Assembly: GCA_023443225.1 (NCBI GenBank)
Contig: JAEZVF010000038.1
Span: 27,934 to 91,933, forward strand
DNA length: 64,000 nt
Direction of reading: 5' to 3'
Source: Bacillota bacterium
GTDB taxonomy: Bacteria > Bacillota > Clostridia > Lachnospirales > Lachnospiraceae
The position numbers and the translations under genes are program-made. The number at the start of each line of letters is the position of its first letter. Position 1 is the first letter of the stretch. The notes beneath the pieces are model-generated. The model saw only the letters and a program-made list of their open reading frames with translations, was not told the DNA's origin and did not search any database. Shown piece after piece: positions 27,267-36,008 of the stretch.

Positions 27267-28670
27267 ATGACCTTACCAAAGCAATTTGAAGATAGAATGA
27301 AAGAACTGTTAAGGGATGAGTATGACGAATATATCAAATGCTTTGAACAGAAACATTATAGTGGAATTCGGGTAAATACATTGAAGATTAGTCCGGCAGA
27401 ATTTGAGGCTATCTGCCCTTTTGAGGTAAAACGAATTCCTTGGATTGAAAATGGGTATTATTATGATGGAAAAGACCAACCGGCGAGACACCCATATTAT
27501 CATGCCGGTTTATATTATATACAGGAACCAAGTGCTATGACCCCTGCTAATTTACTGCCGATAAAGCCAGGTGATAAAGTTTTGGATTTATGTGCAGCAC
27601 CTGGTGGAAAAAGTACAGAGTTGGCTGCAAAACTGGGAGGAGAAGGATTGCTTGTAGCAAATGATATCAGCAATTCTAGGGCAAAAGCATTACTGAAAAA
27701 TATAGAGCTTTTTGGTGTACAGAATGCTGTAGTAGTGAGTGAAAACCCTTCAAAACTGGCAAAGCAATTTGAAGGTTATTTTGATAAAATACTGGTGGAT
27801 GCACCTTGTTCGGGAGAGGGAATGTTTCGAAAAAGTCCTGCCATGATAAAGTCTTGGGAGCAATGTGGTGTAGGCTATTATAGTCAACTGCAGAAAGAAA
27901 TCATTCTTTTTGCTGCAAAGATGTTAAAACCAGGTGGAAGTATGTTGTACTCCACCTGTACTTTTTCTCCGGAAGAAGATGAAGGAACGGTTGCTTTTCT
28001 TTTAGAACAGTGTCCGGAATTTCATGTGGTAAATCCTCTTAAGGAAAGAAAAAGCAGTGAAAGTAGTGAAAAAGATATTTCCTATGATGGTTTTGACTTT
28101 GGAAGACCGGAATGGGTTAACGGACCAGAGGAATTAAAGAATTGTATCCGGCTATGGCCGCACCGGTTACATGGAGAAGGACATTTTATGGCCCTGCTTC
28201 AGAAAGAGAGTTCCAATCTGCCATCGGCATTAGCAGATAGAAAGCAGAAGAAGTGTAATTTATCCAAGGAAGCAGAAGAATTTATTCATCAGTTGGACAT
28301 TCAGATTGAACATAAAGAGTTTGAAATCCGAGAGGAAAGAATATATCTTGTACCAACGGAATTACCGGAATTAAAAGGACTTCGTATCATGAGGCAGGGT
28401 TTGCTCTTAGGTGAGATGAAGAAGAACCGTTTTGAACCGAATCAGGCTTTAGCCAGTGCATTAAAGCAAACGGAATATGGTCATATTATAAATCTGTCAG
28501 CTAATGATCCCGATGCAATTAAGTATTTAAAATGTGAAACCATCGCTGTTTCACAAGATTACGAGGATGGTTGGAAATTAATTTGTGTTGATGGATATCC
28601 CTTAGGCTGGGGAAAACTTCATGGTGGAACTTTAAAAAACAAATACCAGCCTGGCTGGCGATGGATGTAA
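27267..28670 (+). CDS. RsmF/RsmB-type RNA m5C methyltransferase
   Basis: This is a 467-residue SAM-dependent methyltransferase of the RsmB/NOL1/NOP2 group. The SAM site is LDLCAAPGGKSTELA (about 105-119). The catalytic pair is visible as DAPCSGEGMFRK and YSTCTFSPEEDEG. A C-terminal PUA-like RNA-binding part starts after about residue 330 (LRIMRQGLLLGEMKKNRFEP). Such proteins methylate a cytosine in 16S rRNA. AAAAGGAG precedes the ATG. It heads a run of RNA-modification genes with short gaps, which suggests one operon through the HAD gene. Confidence 0.9.
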   Translation: MTLPKQFEDRMKELLRDEYDEYIKCFEQKHYSGIRVNTLKISPAEFEAICPFEVKRIPWIENGYYYDGKDQPARHPYYHAGLYYIQEPSAMTPANLLPIKPGDKVLDLCAAPGGKSTELAAKLGGEGLLVANDISNSRAKALLKNIELFGVQNAVVVSENPSKLAKQFEGYFDKILVDAPCSGEGMFRKSPAMIKSWEQCGVGYYSQLQKEIILFAAKMLKPGGSMLYSTCTFSPEEDEGTVAFLLEQCPEFHVVNPLKERKSSESSEKDISYDGFDFGRPEWVNGPEELKNCIRLWPHRLHGEGHFMALLQKESSNLPSALADRKQKKCNLSKEAEEFIHQLDIQIEHKEFEIREERIYLVPTELPELKGLRIMRQGLLLGEMKKNRFEPNQALASALKQTEYGHIINLSANDPDAIKYLKCETIAVSQDYEDGWKLICVDGYPLGWGKLHGGTLKNKYQPGWRWM

Positions 28671-28691
28671 GAACAGAAAGGAATTATAACA

Positions 28692-29414
28692 ATGGGTGCA
28701 CCGGTTCGTTTGGATAAATATCTTGCAGATATGAAAATAGGTAGCAGGAGCGAAGTAAAAACATATATCCGAAAAGGCAGGGTACAGGTAAACGGTGAGG
28801 TCATAAAAGCTGCGGATACTAAGATTGATACTTCAAACTCTGTAGTAAGCTTTGATAATCAAATAATTGAATACGAAGCATATGAGTACTTTATGCTGAA
28901 CAAACCAGCAGGTGTAGTTTCGGCTACAACAGATAATTTGAGCAAGACAGTAATTGATCTTATTACAGACTCAAAGAAAAATGATATATTTCCAGTTGGA
29001 AGATTGGATAAGGATACCGAAGGGTTGTTACTGATAACAAATGACGGGGAATTAGCACACAAGCTGTTATCTCCAAAAAAACATGTGGGTAAAGTATATT
29101 TTGCCCGTATCAGAGGAAGAGTTACGGATCTTGAGATAGAGGTGTTTAAGCAAGGCATCAAACTTGGTGTGGATTTTACAACGCTCCCTGCAGAATTAAC
29201 CGTATTAGAAAGCGCAGATATATCTACAGTTGAAGTTACAATTTTTGAAGGTAAGTTTCATCAAGTGAAAAGGATGTTCGAAGCTGTTGGCATGGAAGTG
29301 ATTTATTTGAAGAGATTGCGAATGGGAGAATTAAGCTTGGATGAGACACTTGCTCCAGGAGAATATAGAAAACTAACAAAGGAAGAACTTGCCAAACTTA
29401 AGGCAATTCAATGA
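28692..29414 (+). CDS. RsuA/RluB-family pseudouridine synthase
   Basis: This is a 240-residue enzyme with an N-terminal S4 RNA-binding domain (RLDKYLADMKIGSR to RKGRVQVNGE, about 5-60) and a catalytic domain with the RsuA-family motif VGRLDKDTEGLLLITNDG, in which Asp is the nucleophile. GAAAGGA lies before the ATG. It isomerises uridine in rRNA; 16S (RsuA-like) is more likely by length and motif, but RluB or RluE types cannot be excluded. It lies 21 bp after the methyltransferase gene and 6 bp before the HAD gene. Confidence 0.9.
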   Translation: MGAPVRLDKYLADMKIGSRSEVKTYIRKGRVQVNGEVIKAADTKIDTSNSVVSFDNQIIEYEAYEYFMLNKPAGVVSATTDNLSKTVIDLITDSKKNDIFPVGRLDKDTEGLLLITNDGELAHKLLSPKKHVGKVYFARIRGRVTDLEIEVFKQGIKLGVDFTTLPAELTVLESADISTVEVTIFEGKFHQVKRMFEAVGMEVIYLKRLRMGELSLDETLAPGEYRKLTKEELAKLKAIQ

Positions 29415-29420
29415 GATAAG

Positions 29421-30092
29421 ATGATTATGAAAAGTGGTAAAGATATGTTAAATAATGTGAAAGCGGTTTTGTTTGATTTAGATGGAACATTAATCGACTC
29501 CATGTGGATGTGGAAAGATATTGATATTGATTATTTGCATAAATTTGGTTACGAATATCCTGAGGATTTACAGCCGACGATTGAAGGTATGAGTTTCACG
29601 GAAACAGCCATTTATTTTAAGGAACGCTTTGATATACCGGATTCGATTGAACAAATTCAAGCGGAATGGAATCGTATGGCTAGGGATAAGTATTGCAATG
29701 AAGTCCCATTAAAGGAAGGTGCTCTTACTTTACTGAAATCCTTAAAAGACAATCATATTAGAGCTGGTATAGCTACTAGCAACTCTAGAGAATTGGTTGA
29801 TTTGATTATCGAAAAACTTAATATTAAAACTTATTTTGAATCTATTCGAACCTCTTGTGAAGTGAAGCAAGGAAAACCAGCACCAGACATCTATATGAAA
29901 GTATCCAGTGATCTTTGCGTTGGTGCAGAGCATTGTCTGGTATTTGAAGATGTATTAGCTGGTGTCATGGCAGGCAAGCGAGCCGGTATGAAAGTATGTG
30001 GTGTATATGATCCATTCTCAAAGGCAGAAAAAAATGAAATTATCCAGCAATCAGATTATTACATACATTCTTTTCTTGAGATATTAGATTAG
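29421..30092 (+). CDS. HAD-superfamily hydrolase (beta-phosphoglucomutase-like)
   Basis: This is a 223-residue HAD phosphatase. Motif I is LFDLDGTLIDS at about residues 17-27, motif II is IATSNSREL, motif III is the Lys in KQGKPAPD, and motif IV is VFEDVLAGV. An alpha-helical C1 cap follows motif I, as in beta-phosphoglucomutase and general sugar-phosphate phosphatases. Three in-frame ATGs (29421, 29427, 29445) compete; none has a strong ribosome site. It follows the pseudouridine synthase by 6 bp, so coupling is likely. The substrate is not predictable. A long inverted-repeat element begins 2 bp after the stop. Confidence 0.85.
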   Translation: MIMKSGKDMLNNVKAVLFDLDGTLIDSMWMWKDIDIDYLHKFGYEYPEDLQPTIEGMSFTETAIYFKERFDIPDSIEQIQAEWNRMARDKYCNEVPLKEGALTLLKSLKDNHIRAGIATSNSRELVDLIIEKLNIKTYFESIRTSCEVKQGKPAPDIYMKVSSDLCVGAEHCLVFEDVLAGVMAGKRAGMKVCGVYDPFSKAEKNEIIQQSDYYIHSFLEILD

Positions 30093-30093
30093 A

Positions 30094-30189
30094 GATTAAG
30101 ACGTCATAAGTCCTCAATTACTAAAAGTTGAATATACATACAGCGCTATTCATATGATATCCTTAATTAGGACTTATGATGTCTTAATC
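30094..30189. repeat. Inverted-repeat element of 96 bp, MITE-like or hairpin
   Basis: The arms, 30094-30120 and 30164-30189, match at 25 of 26 positions plus one bulged base (outer ends GATTAAGAC / GTCTTAATC) and enclose 43 bp. No T run follows on either strand, so it is not a normal terminator. It sits in the gap between the HAD and pseudouridine synthase genes. Confidence 0.7.
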
Positions 30190-30219
30190 GTTATGAATTA
30201 AAAATGACAGGAGTTTGTT

Positions 30220-31182
30220 ATGAAACTGATTACAGTTGGAAGTAATGAGGCAGGGCAGCGATTGGATAAGCTATTGTTAAAGCAATTAAACAAAGCTCCA
30301 AAAAGCTTTATTTATAAAATGCTTCGAAAGAAAAATATTACATTAAACGGTAAGAAAGCAGATGGTTCTGAGAAGACAGAGCTAAACGATGAAATTAGGC
30401 TCTTCTTATCAGAAGATACCATAAGTAATTTCAGTGAGTGCTTTAATGCTACAGCTGTAGAACATGAATTTGAGACGATTTTTGAAGATAAGAATATTCT
30501 GGTTGTTAATAAACCTGCAGGCTTGCTTTCACAAAAAGCAGCTTCTACCGATATATCTTTAGTAGAGCATATTCTGTCGTATCTGTTGAGCACAGAACAG
30601 ATTACCAAGGAGGAATTGCAGACCTTTAAACCGGCAATATGTAATCGCTTAGACCGTAATACCAGTGGAATTGTCGTGGCAGGTAAGACCTTGCTTGGTT
30701 TACAGACGATGTCAGAAATATTCCGCGACAGAACAATACAAAAATATTATTTATGTATCGTGAAAGGAAAATTAAGTGAATCTCGTGCTATTTCAGGTTA
30801 TTTATTGAAAAACGAAAAAACGAACCAGGTCATCATTTCCAAGACTAGGATGGAAGGCAGTGACCCAATTAAAACCGAATACCAGCCAATACAATATAGT
30901 GAAGAATTTACCCTGCTTCGAGTTAAGTTGATAACAGGAAAAACACATCAGATACGTGCTCATCTATGCAGTATCGGTTATCCAATTATCGGAGATGGCA
31001 AATACGGTGTCAAGAGTGTTAATAAGCAGTTTCGAAGTAAATACCGATTAGAGCACCAACTATTGCATTCTTATGAGATTATTTTTCCCAATATGGAGGG
31101 AGAGTTTAAATATCTGTCAGGCAAAACACTAAAGGCAGAATTACCGGAGTATTTTAAACAAATAAGAAAGGATCTATTTTAA
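30220..31182 (+). CDS. RluA-family pseudouridine synthase (RluC/RluD-like)
   Basis: This is a 320-residue protein. An S4 domain lies at about residues 8-75 (AGQRLDKLLLKQLNK). The RluA-type catalytic motif is CNRLDRNTSGIVVAGK at about 143-158, with the nucleophilic Asp. TGKTHQIRAHLCSIG and IGDGKYG are also typical. It modifies uridines in 23S rRNA in this family. GACAGGAG precedes the ATG. It is separated from the upstream genes by the inverted-repeat element and lies 21 bp before recU. Confidence 0.9.
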   Translation: MKLITVGSNEAGQRLDKLLLKQLNKAPKSFIYKMLRKKNITLNGKKADGSEKTELNDEIRLFLSEDTISNFSECFNATAVEHEFETIFEDKNILVVNKPAGLLSQKAASTDISLVEHILSYLLSTEQITKEELQTFKPAICNRLDRNTSGIVVAGKTLLGLQTMSEIFRDRTIQKYYLCIVKGKLSESRAISGYLLKNEKTNQVIISKTRMEGSDPIKTEYQPIQYSEEFTLLRVKLITGKTHQIRAHLCSIGYPIIGDGKYGVKSVNKQFRSKYRLEHQLLHSYEIIFPNMEGEFKYLSGKTLKAELPEYFKQIRKDLF

Positions 31183-31203
31183 CTCGGTACAAAGGAGAAG
31201 ATT

Positions 31204-31752
31204 ATGCCATCTTGGAATTCTAGGGGCCTAAGAGGTTCCGCTTTAGAAGAATTAATAAATTTTACAAATTTAAAGTACAGAGACAAAAAATTAGCGTTGA
31301 TTCAAAAAGTTCCTACGCCGATTACACCGATTACGATTGACAAAGAGAATCGTCATATTACTCTTGCTTATTTTGAAGAAAAGAGTACGGTGGATTACAT
31401 CGGTGTTGTTCAAGGAATACCGGTTTGTTTTGATGCAAAAGAATGTGCCGTGAATACCTTTTCTTTGCAAAATGTGCATGAACATCAGGTTAATTTTATG
31501 AGAGAATTTGAAGAACAGGGGGGCATTGCCTTCCTGTTGCTTTACTATTCAAAAAGGAATGTATTTCATTATCTTCCATACAAACAACTGTTATTATTTT
31601 GGGAAAGGGCTCAAAGTGGAGGAAAGAAAAGTTTTCGATATGAAGAACTGAATCCGGATGACGAGATAGTTTGTAAGAATAATCTTTATATTCATTATTT
31701 AGAGAATTTGGCAAGGGATATTTGTCAGAGAGAAAAGGAGCAGGATTCCTAG
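31204..31752 (+). CDS. recU: Holliday junction resolvase RecU
   Basis: This is a 182-residue protein of the RecU family of Gram-positive bacteria, which cleaves four-way DNA junctions in recombination and chromosome segregation. The N-terminal NSRGLRGSALEELI resembles the conserved start of the catalytic core. DYIGVVQGIPVCFDAKECA supplies the acidic/Lys nuclease site (D-x-n-E-x-K pattern), and HQVNFMREFEEQGGIAF is also typical. CAAAGGAG precedes the ATG. In Bacilli recU adjoins the PBP1 gene; here it follows a pseudouridine synthase and precedes the his operon promoter. Confidence 0.88.
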   Translation: MPSWNSRGLRGSALEELINFTNLKYRDKKLALIQKVPTPITPITIDKENRHITLAYFEEKSTVDYIGVVQGIPVCFDAKECAVNTFSLQNVHEHQVNFMREFEEQGGIAFLLLYYSKRNVFHYLPYKQLLLFWERAQSGGKKSFRYEELNPDDEIVCKNNLYIHYLENLARDICQREKEQDS

Positions 31753-31781
31753 TTGACATCCAGAAGTGAATATATTATAAT
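31753..31781 (+). promoter_or_regulatory. Consensus promoter of the his operon
   Basis: TTGACA and TATAAT occur with exactly 17 bp between them, a perfect 12 of 12 vegetative promoter. The -35 box begins at the end of recU. A leader of about 88 nt follows before hisZ. I see no T-box, His-rich leader peptide or clear attenuator in it. Confidence 0.85.
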
Positions 31782-31876
31782 AATGAATTAATATGGTAGC
31801 GAATTATCACGTTACAACAATAAAGTAGTTTTCCTCTGCCATTTCTATAATACAAGCAGGGAGTCAGGAGTTTATT

Positions 31877-33133
31877 ATGATTGATAAATTATTACATACA
31901 CCAGAAGGAGTCAGGGATATTTACAATTCCGAATGTGAAAGAAAACTGCAATTACAAAATCGTCTACATCATGTTATGAAACTACACGGTTTTAAAGACA
32001 TACAGACGCCAACCTTTGAGTTTTTTGATATTTTTAGTAAAGAGCGGGGTACGGTTGCTTCCAAGGATATGTATAAATTTTTTGATCGTGAAGGTAACAC
32101 CTTAGTACTAAGACCAGATATTACACCGTCCATTGCTCGTTGTGCTGCAAAATATTATAAAGATGAAAAGTTTCCCATTCGCATGTGTTATATGGGTAGT
32201 ACATTTATTAATAACAGCAGCTATCAGGGGAAATTAAAGGAATCCACACAATTGGGCGCTGAATTAATGAACGATGCTTCCACCGATGCGGATGCAGAAA
32301 TGTTGGCATTGACGATTGAATGCCTTCTGCAAGCTGGACTGAAAGAATTTCAAGTGGAAATCGGTGAGGCTGATTTTTTCCGTGGATTGGTGAATGAAGC
32401 TGGATTTGATGAAGAAGAAGAGACACAGCTTCGAATTCTGATTGAGAATAAGAATATGTTTGGGGTAGAAGAAATGATATCGAGTAAGGATATCAACTCC
32501 GAATTAAAGACGGTTTTCTTAACCTTACCTCAATTATTTGGAACGTTGGATAAATTAACCTTTGCAAAAACACTTACCAAGAATGCAAGAGCGTTAAGGG
32601 CAATTGAACGTCTGGAGCAATTATATGATATTTTAAAGATTTATGGATTAGAGAAGTATATAACCTTTGATCTTGGTATGCTGAGTAAATATAATTATTA
32701 CACCGGAATCATCTTCCGTGCTTATACCTATGGCACAGGGGATAACATCGTTGATGGTGGACGTTATGATAATTTGGTAGGGCAATTTGGTAAAAATGCA
32801 CCCGCTATTGGAATGGCTATTTTGGTAGATCAGCTTCTGATGGCCCTATCAAGACAAAAAATTGAAATACAGTCTGATTCAAATAGTACTTTGATTTTAT
32901 ACAAGGATAAACTGCTTCATAGTGCAATCATGTTAGCAAAGCATTATAGATGTCTAGATAAGAATGTTGAATTATTGCGAGAAGAAGGTAATTCTATCGA
33001 GGACTATACCTCCTATGCATTGCGTAATGCAATCAATGAGATTCTATATTTTGAAACTTCTGAGCTTATTAAGGTAATTCACACGGAAAGTGGAGAAGTC
33101 AAGGAAGTACTGGTGAAGGAACTTATGAAGTAA
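31877..33133 (+). CDS. hisZ: ATP phosphoribosyltransferase regulatory subunit
   Basis: This is a 418-residue paralogue of histidyl-tRNA synthetase lacking the aminoacylation role. Class II core features are present (HTPEGVRDIYNSE near the N-terminus, LRPDITPSIAR as motif 2-like, GGRYDNLVGQFG near residue 293), while the anticodon-binding domain is replaced by a short tail. HisZ pairs with the short-form HisG to make the first enzyme of histidine synthesis subject to feedback control. It is the first gene of the his operon. GTCAGGAG precedes the ATG. The adjacent short hisG supports the HisZ call over a true HisRS. Confidence 0.92.
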   Translation: MIDKLLHTPEGVRDIYNSECERKLQLQNRLHHVMKLHGFKDIQTPTFEFFDIFSKERGTVASKDMYKFFDREGNTLVLRPDITPSIARCAAKYYKDEKFPIRMCYMGSTFINNSSYQGKLKESTQLGAELMNDASTDADAEMLALTIECLLQAGLKEFQVEIGEADFFRGLVNEAGFDEEEETQLRILIENKNMFGVEEMISSKDINSELKTVFLTLPQLFGTLDKLTFAKTLTKNARALRAIERLEQLYDILKIYGLEKYITFDLGMLSKYNYYTGIIFRAYTYGTGDNIVDGGRYDNLVGQFGKNAPAIGMAILVDQLLMALSRQKIEIQSDSNSTLILYKDKLLHSAIMLAKHYRCLDKNVELLREEGNSIEDYTSYALRNAINEILYFETSELIKVIHTESGEVKEVLVKELMK

Positions 33134-33162
33134 TTCAAATTATGATTGGAGGAAAACAGACG

Positions 33163-33804
33163 GTGAGATATTTAACTTTTGCTCTTGCGAAGGGCAGATT
33201 AGCAAAGAAAACACTGGAAATTTTAGAACAAATTGGATATTCCTGTGAAGAAATGAAAGATCCCAATTCCAGGAAATTAATATTTGTAAATGAAGAACAA
33301 AAAATTAAAATATTCCTTTCAAAAGCAAATGATGTTCCTACCTATGTTGAATATGGTGCAGCGGATATCGGAGTAGTTGGACGAGACACCATTTTGGAAG
33401 AGGGAAGAAAATTATACGAAGTAATTGACTTAGGATTGGGTAAATGCAGGATGTGTGTGGCTGGGCCAAAAGAAGCAAAGGAATTATTACAACATGGTGA
33501 ATTAATTCGGGTAGCTACCAAATATCCGAACATAGCAAAAGATTACTTCTATAATAAAAAGCATCAGACGGTAGAAATTATTAAATTAAATGGTTCTATC
33601 GAATTGGCTCCGATCGTCGGATTGTCCGAAGTAATCGTAGATATCGTTGAGACCGGCTCCACCTTAAAGGAAAATGGCTTAGAAGTACTGGAAGAAATCT
33701 GTCCGCTATCTGCCAGGATGGTAGTCAATCAGGTAAGTATGAAGATGGAGCATGAGCGAATAACAAAATTAATAAACGATTTGAGGGAAGTAATCTCAAA
33801 ATAA
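33163..33804 (+). CDS. hisG: ATP phosphoribosyltransferase, short form
   Basis: The GTG at 33163 is chosen because ATTGGAGGAAA lies about 9 bp upstream; the in-frame ATG at 33142 lies before that site. The product is 213 residues, the short catalytic form that needs HisZ. Typical parts are LTFALAKGRLAKKT, YVEYGAADIGVVGRDT and the phosphoribosyl-binding DIVETGSTLKENGL. It condenses ATP with PRPP. It lies 29 bp after hisZ and 43 bp before hisD. Confidence 0.93.
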   Translation: MRYLTFALAKGRLAKKTLEILEQIGYSCEEMKDPNSRKLIFVNEEQKIKIFLSKANDVPTYVEYGAADIGVVGRDTILEEGRKLYEVIDLGLGKCRMCVAGPKEAKELLQHGELIRVATKYPNIAKDYFYNKKHQTVEIIKLNGSIELAPIVGLSEVIVDIVETGSTLKENGLEVLEEICPLSARMVVNQVSMKMEHERITKLINDLREVISK

Positions 33805-33847
33805 ATGTTTTGTGCCCAGTAAGGCAGAAGGGAGTAAAGGTATCAAT

Positions 33848-35140
33848 ATGAGAATAATTCAATTAGATTCACAATCTAAGAAAAATATATTGGAAAACCT
33901 GTTGAAACGTAGTCCAAATCAGTACGAGTCCTATACAGAAACAGTGAATAGCATTATTGAAGATGTAAAGGTAAGGAAAAACCAGGCGATTTTTGATTAT
34001 ACCAAAAGATTTGATAAGGCGGATATTAATGAAGGCAATATTCGTGTTACAGAAGCAGAAATACAGGAAGCCTATACGATGATAGATTCTTCCGTATTAG
34101 ACGTTATTCGTAAAGCGGTTGTTAATATAGAGGATTATCATAAAAAACAGAAGCAATACAGCTGGTTTGACAGTAGACCGGATGGAGTTATTTTAGGTCA
34201 AAAGGTAACAGCAATTGCTGCTGTTGGTGTTTATGTACCAGGCGGAAAAGCTGCATATCCTTCTTCTGTATTGATGAATGTAATTCCTGCAAAAGTAGCT
34301 GGAGTTGATAGAATTGTGATGGTTACCCCACCGGATATGAGCGGAAAAGTTTATGCTGGTACTTTAGTTGCTGCAAAAGAAGCAGGAGTAACAGAAATCT
34401 ATAAAGTTGGTGGTGCACAGGCAATTGCTGCTCTTGCACATGGAACAGAAAGTATTCCTAAAGTAGATAAAATCGTGGGGCCTGGTAATATTTATGTAGC
34501 TCTTGCTAAAAAAGCTGTTTATGGTCATGTGAGTATTGATTCTATTGCAGGACCAAGTGAAATTCTAGTTATCGCAGATGAAACTGCTAATCCAAGATAT
34601 ATTGCCGCAGATTTATTATCCCAGGCAGAACATGATGAGCTTGCATCTGCTATTCTGGTGACAACCAGTAAAGAAGTTGCAGAGCAGGTATCCATTGAGG
34701 TGGATAGATTTGTTAACCAATTATCCAGAAAAGAAATTATGCAAAAATCCTTAGATAACTACGGATACATCCTTCTTGCAGATTCTATGGGTGAAGCTAT
34801 TGATACAGCGAATGAAATTGCATCCGAACACTTGGAGATCTTAACCAAAGATCCGTTTGATATCATGACGAAAATAAAAAATGCTGGGGCAATATTCTTG
34901 GGCGAATATAGCAGCGAACCTTTAGGTGATTATTTTGCTGGTCCGAATCATGTATTACCTACGAATGGTACAGCAAAATTCTTTTCTCCATTAAGCGTTG
35001 ATGATTTTATTAAAAAATCCAGTATTATATCTTATTCAAGAGAAGCTTTGGAACCGGTTCACGAGGATATTATAAGATTCGCAACGGCAGAAGGTTTAAC
35101 GGCGCATGCGAATTCCATTGCTGTTCGTTTTGAAAAATGA
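33848..35140 (+). CDS. hisD: Histidinol dehydrogenase
   Basis: The start at 33848 follows GAAGGGAG and gives MRIIQLDSQ. The 430-residue zinc enzyme performs the last two oxidation steps of histidine synthesis. Visible signatures are GVYVPGGKAAYPSSVLMN, GGAQAIAALAHGT, VDKIVGPGN and the catalytic ASEHLEI. The length is normal. Its stop overlaps an in-frame ATG of the next reading frame, but the true hisB start is probably 45 bp further on. Confidence 0.95.
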   Translation: MRIIQLDSQSKKNILENLLKRSPNQYESYTETVNSIIEDVKVRKNQAIFDYTKRFDKADINEGNIRVTEAEIQEAYTMIDSSVLDVIRKAVVNIEDYHKKQKQYSWFDSRPDGVILGQKVTAIAAVGVYVPGGKAAYPSSVLMNVIPAKVAGVDRIVMVTPPDMSGKVYAGTLVAAKEAGVTEIYKVGGAQAIAALAHGTESIPKVDKIVGPGNIYVALAKKAVYGHVSIDSIAGPSEILVIADETANPRYIAADLLSQAEHDELASAILVTTSKEVAEQVSIEVDRFVNQLSRKEIMQKSLDNYGYILLADSMGEAIDTANEIASEHLEILTKDPFDIMTKIKNAGAIFLGEYSSEPLGDYFAGPNHVLPTNGTAKFFSPLSVDDFIKKSSIISYSREALEPVHEDIIRFATAEGLTAHANSIAVRFEK

Positions 35141-35184
35141 GTAAAATAAAGGCATATTATGTTACTATGCAGAAAGAGGTGCAC

Positions 35185-35775
35185 ATGGCTAGAACTGCAG
35201 TAATTGAGAGAAAAACAAAAGAAACAGATATTAAGTTAGAATTGAATTTAGACGGGACCGGCATTGCTCAGATTGAAACGGGAATCGGTTTCTTTGATCA
35301 TATGCTAAACAGTTTTGCCAAGCATGGTTTCTTTGATTTGAAATTAGAGGTAAATGGGGATTTGTTTGTAGATTCTCATCATACAGTAGAGGATACCGGA
35401 ATTGTGTTAGGGCAAGCAATTAGAGCTGCTTTGGGCGATAAGAGAGGTATCAGAAGATATGGAAATGCGATGTTACCAATGGATGATGCACTTGCCTTAT
35501 GTGCTCTTGATTTATCAGGAAGACCTTTTTTAGTTTACGATGTTCCTCTCACAATTGATAAAATCGGCTATATGGATACGGAACTGGTAAAAGAATTCTT
35601 TTATGCAATATCCTATGCTTCTGGTATGAATCTTCACATTAAAATGTTAAATGGATGCAACAATCATCATATTGTAGAAGCTGTATTTAAAGCCTTTGCA
35701 AAGGCTTTGGATCAGGCGATTGGTATGGATAGCAGGATAGATGGTGTGCTATCAACCAAAGGTACAGTGGATTAA
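35185..35775 (+). CDS. hisB: Imidazoleglycerol-phosphate dehydratase
   Basis: The start at 35185 (AGAAAGAGGTGCAC before ATG) gives the conserved MARTAVIERKTKETDI. It is a 196-residue single-function dehydratase without the phosphatase half found in enterobacteria. Metal-binding repeats are visible: FFDHMLNSFAKHG, DSHHTVEDTGI and NNHHIVEAVFKAFA. Alternative in-frame start: 35137. It is directly followed by a long palindrome; hisIE comes after it. Confidence 0.94.
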   Translation: MARTAVIERKTKETDIKLELNLDGTGIAQIETGIGFFDHMLNSFAKHGFFDLKLEVNGDLFVDSHHTVEDTGIVLGQAIRAALGDKRGIRRYGNAMLPMDDALALCALDLSGRPFLVYDVPLTIDKIGYMDTELVKEFFYAISYASGMNLHIKMLNGCNNHHIVEAVFKAFAKALDQAIGMDSRIDGVLSTKGTVD

Positions 35776-35976
35776 TAGGCATTTGCTAAACTCTTGCTAG
35801 TGTCTATTGATGTTCCTGTGTTCTTTGGCTGTCTCTACAATTTGCAGAAATTATTTGACTTACACATACAATAAATGCATTGTATGTGACGTTCAAACAA
35901 TTTCTGCAAATAGTAACGACAGACAAAGAACACATTGGAACAATCATAGACACTAACAATAGTTTAGTAATGCCTA
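35776..35976. repeat. Near-palindrome of about 200 bp between hisB and hisIE
   Basis: The left arm 35776-35871 and right arm 35880-35976 are inverted copies with roughly 80 percent identity (for example TAGTGTCTAT, TGTGTTCTTTG, ATTTGCAGAAATT and CACATACAA recur inverted), around an 8-nt loop. It starts immediately after the hisB stop and ends 32 bp before hisIE. As RNA it would fold into one very long hairpin. It may be a MITE-like insertion or a processing or attenuation structure. No T run follows. Confidence 0.8.
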
Positions 35977-36008
35977 GTATAAGTAAATAATAAGGAGAAG
36001 AGGAGATC

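Noticed and set aside
31782..31876. T-box or His attenuator before hisZ
   Set aside because: The leader is under 100 nt, lacks a T-box consensus and specifier domain, and has no His-rich peptide or terminator hairpin.
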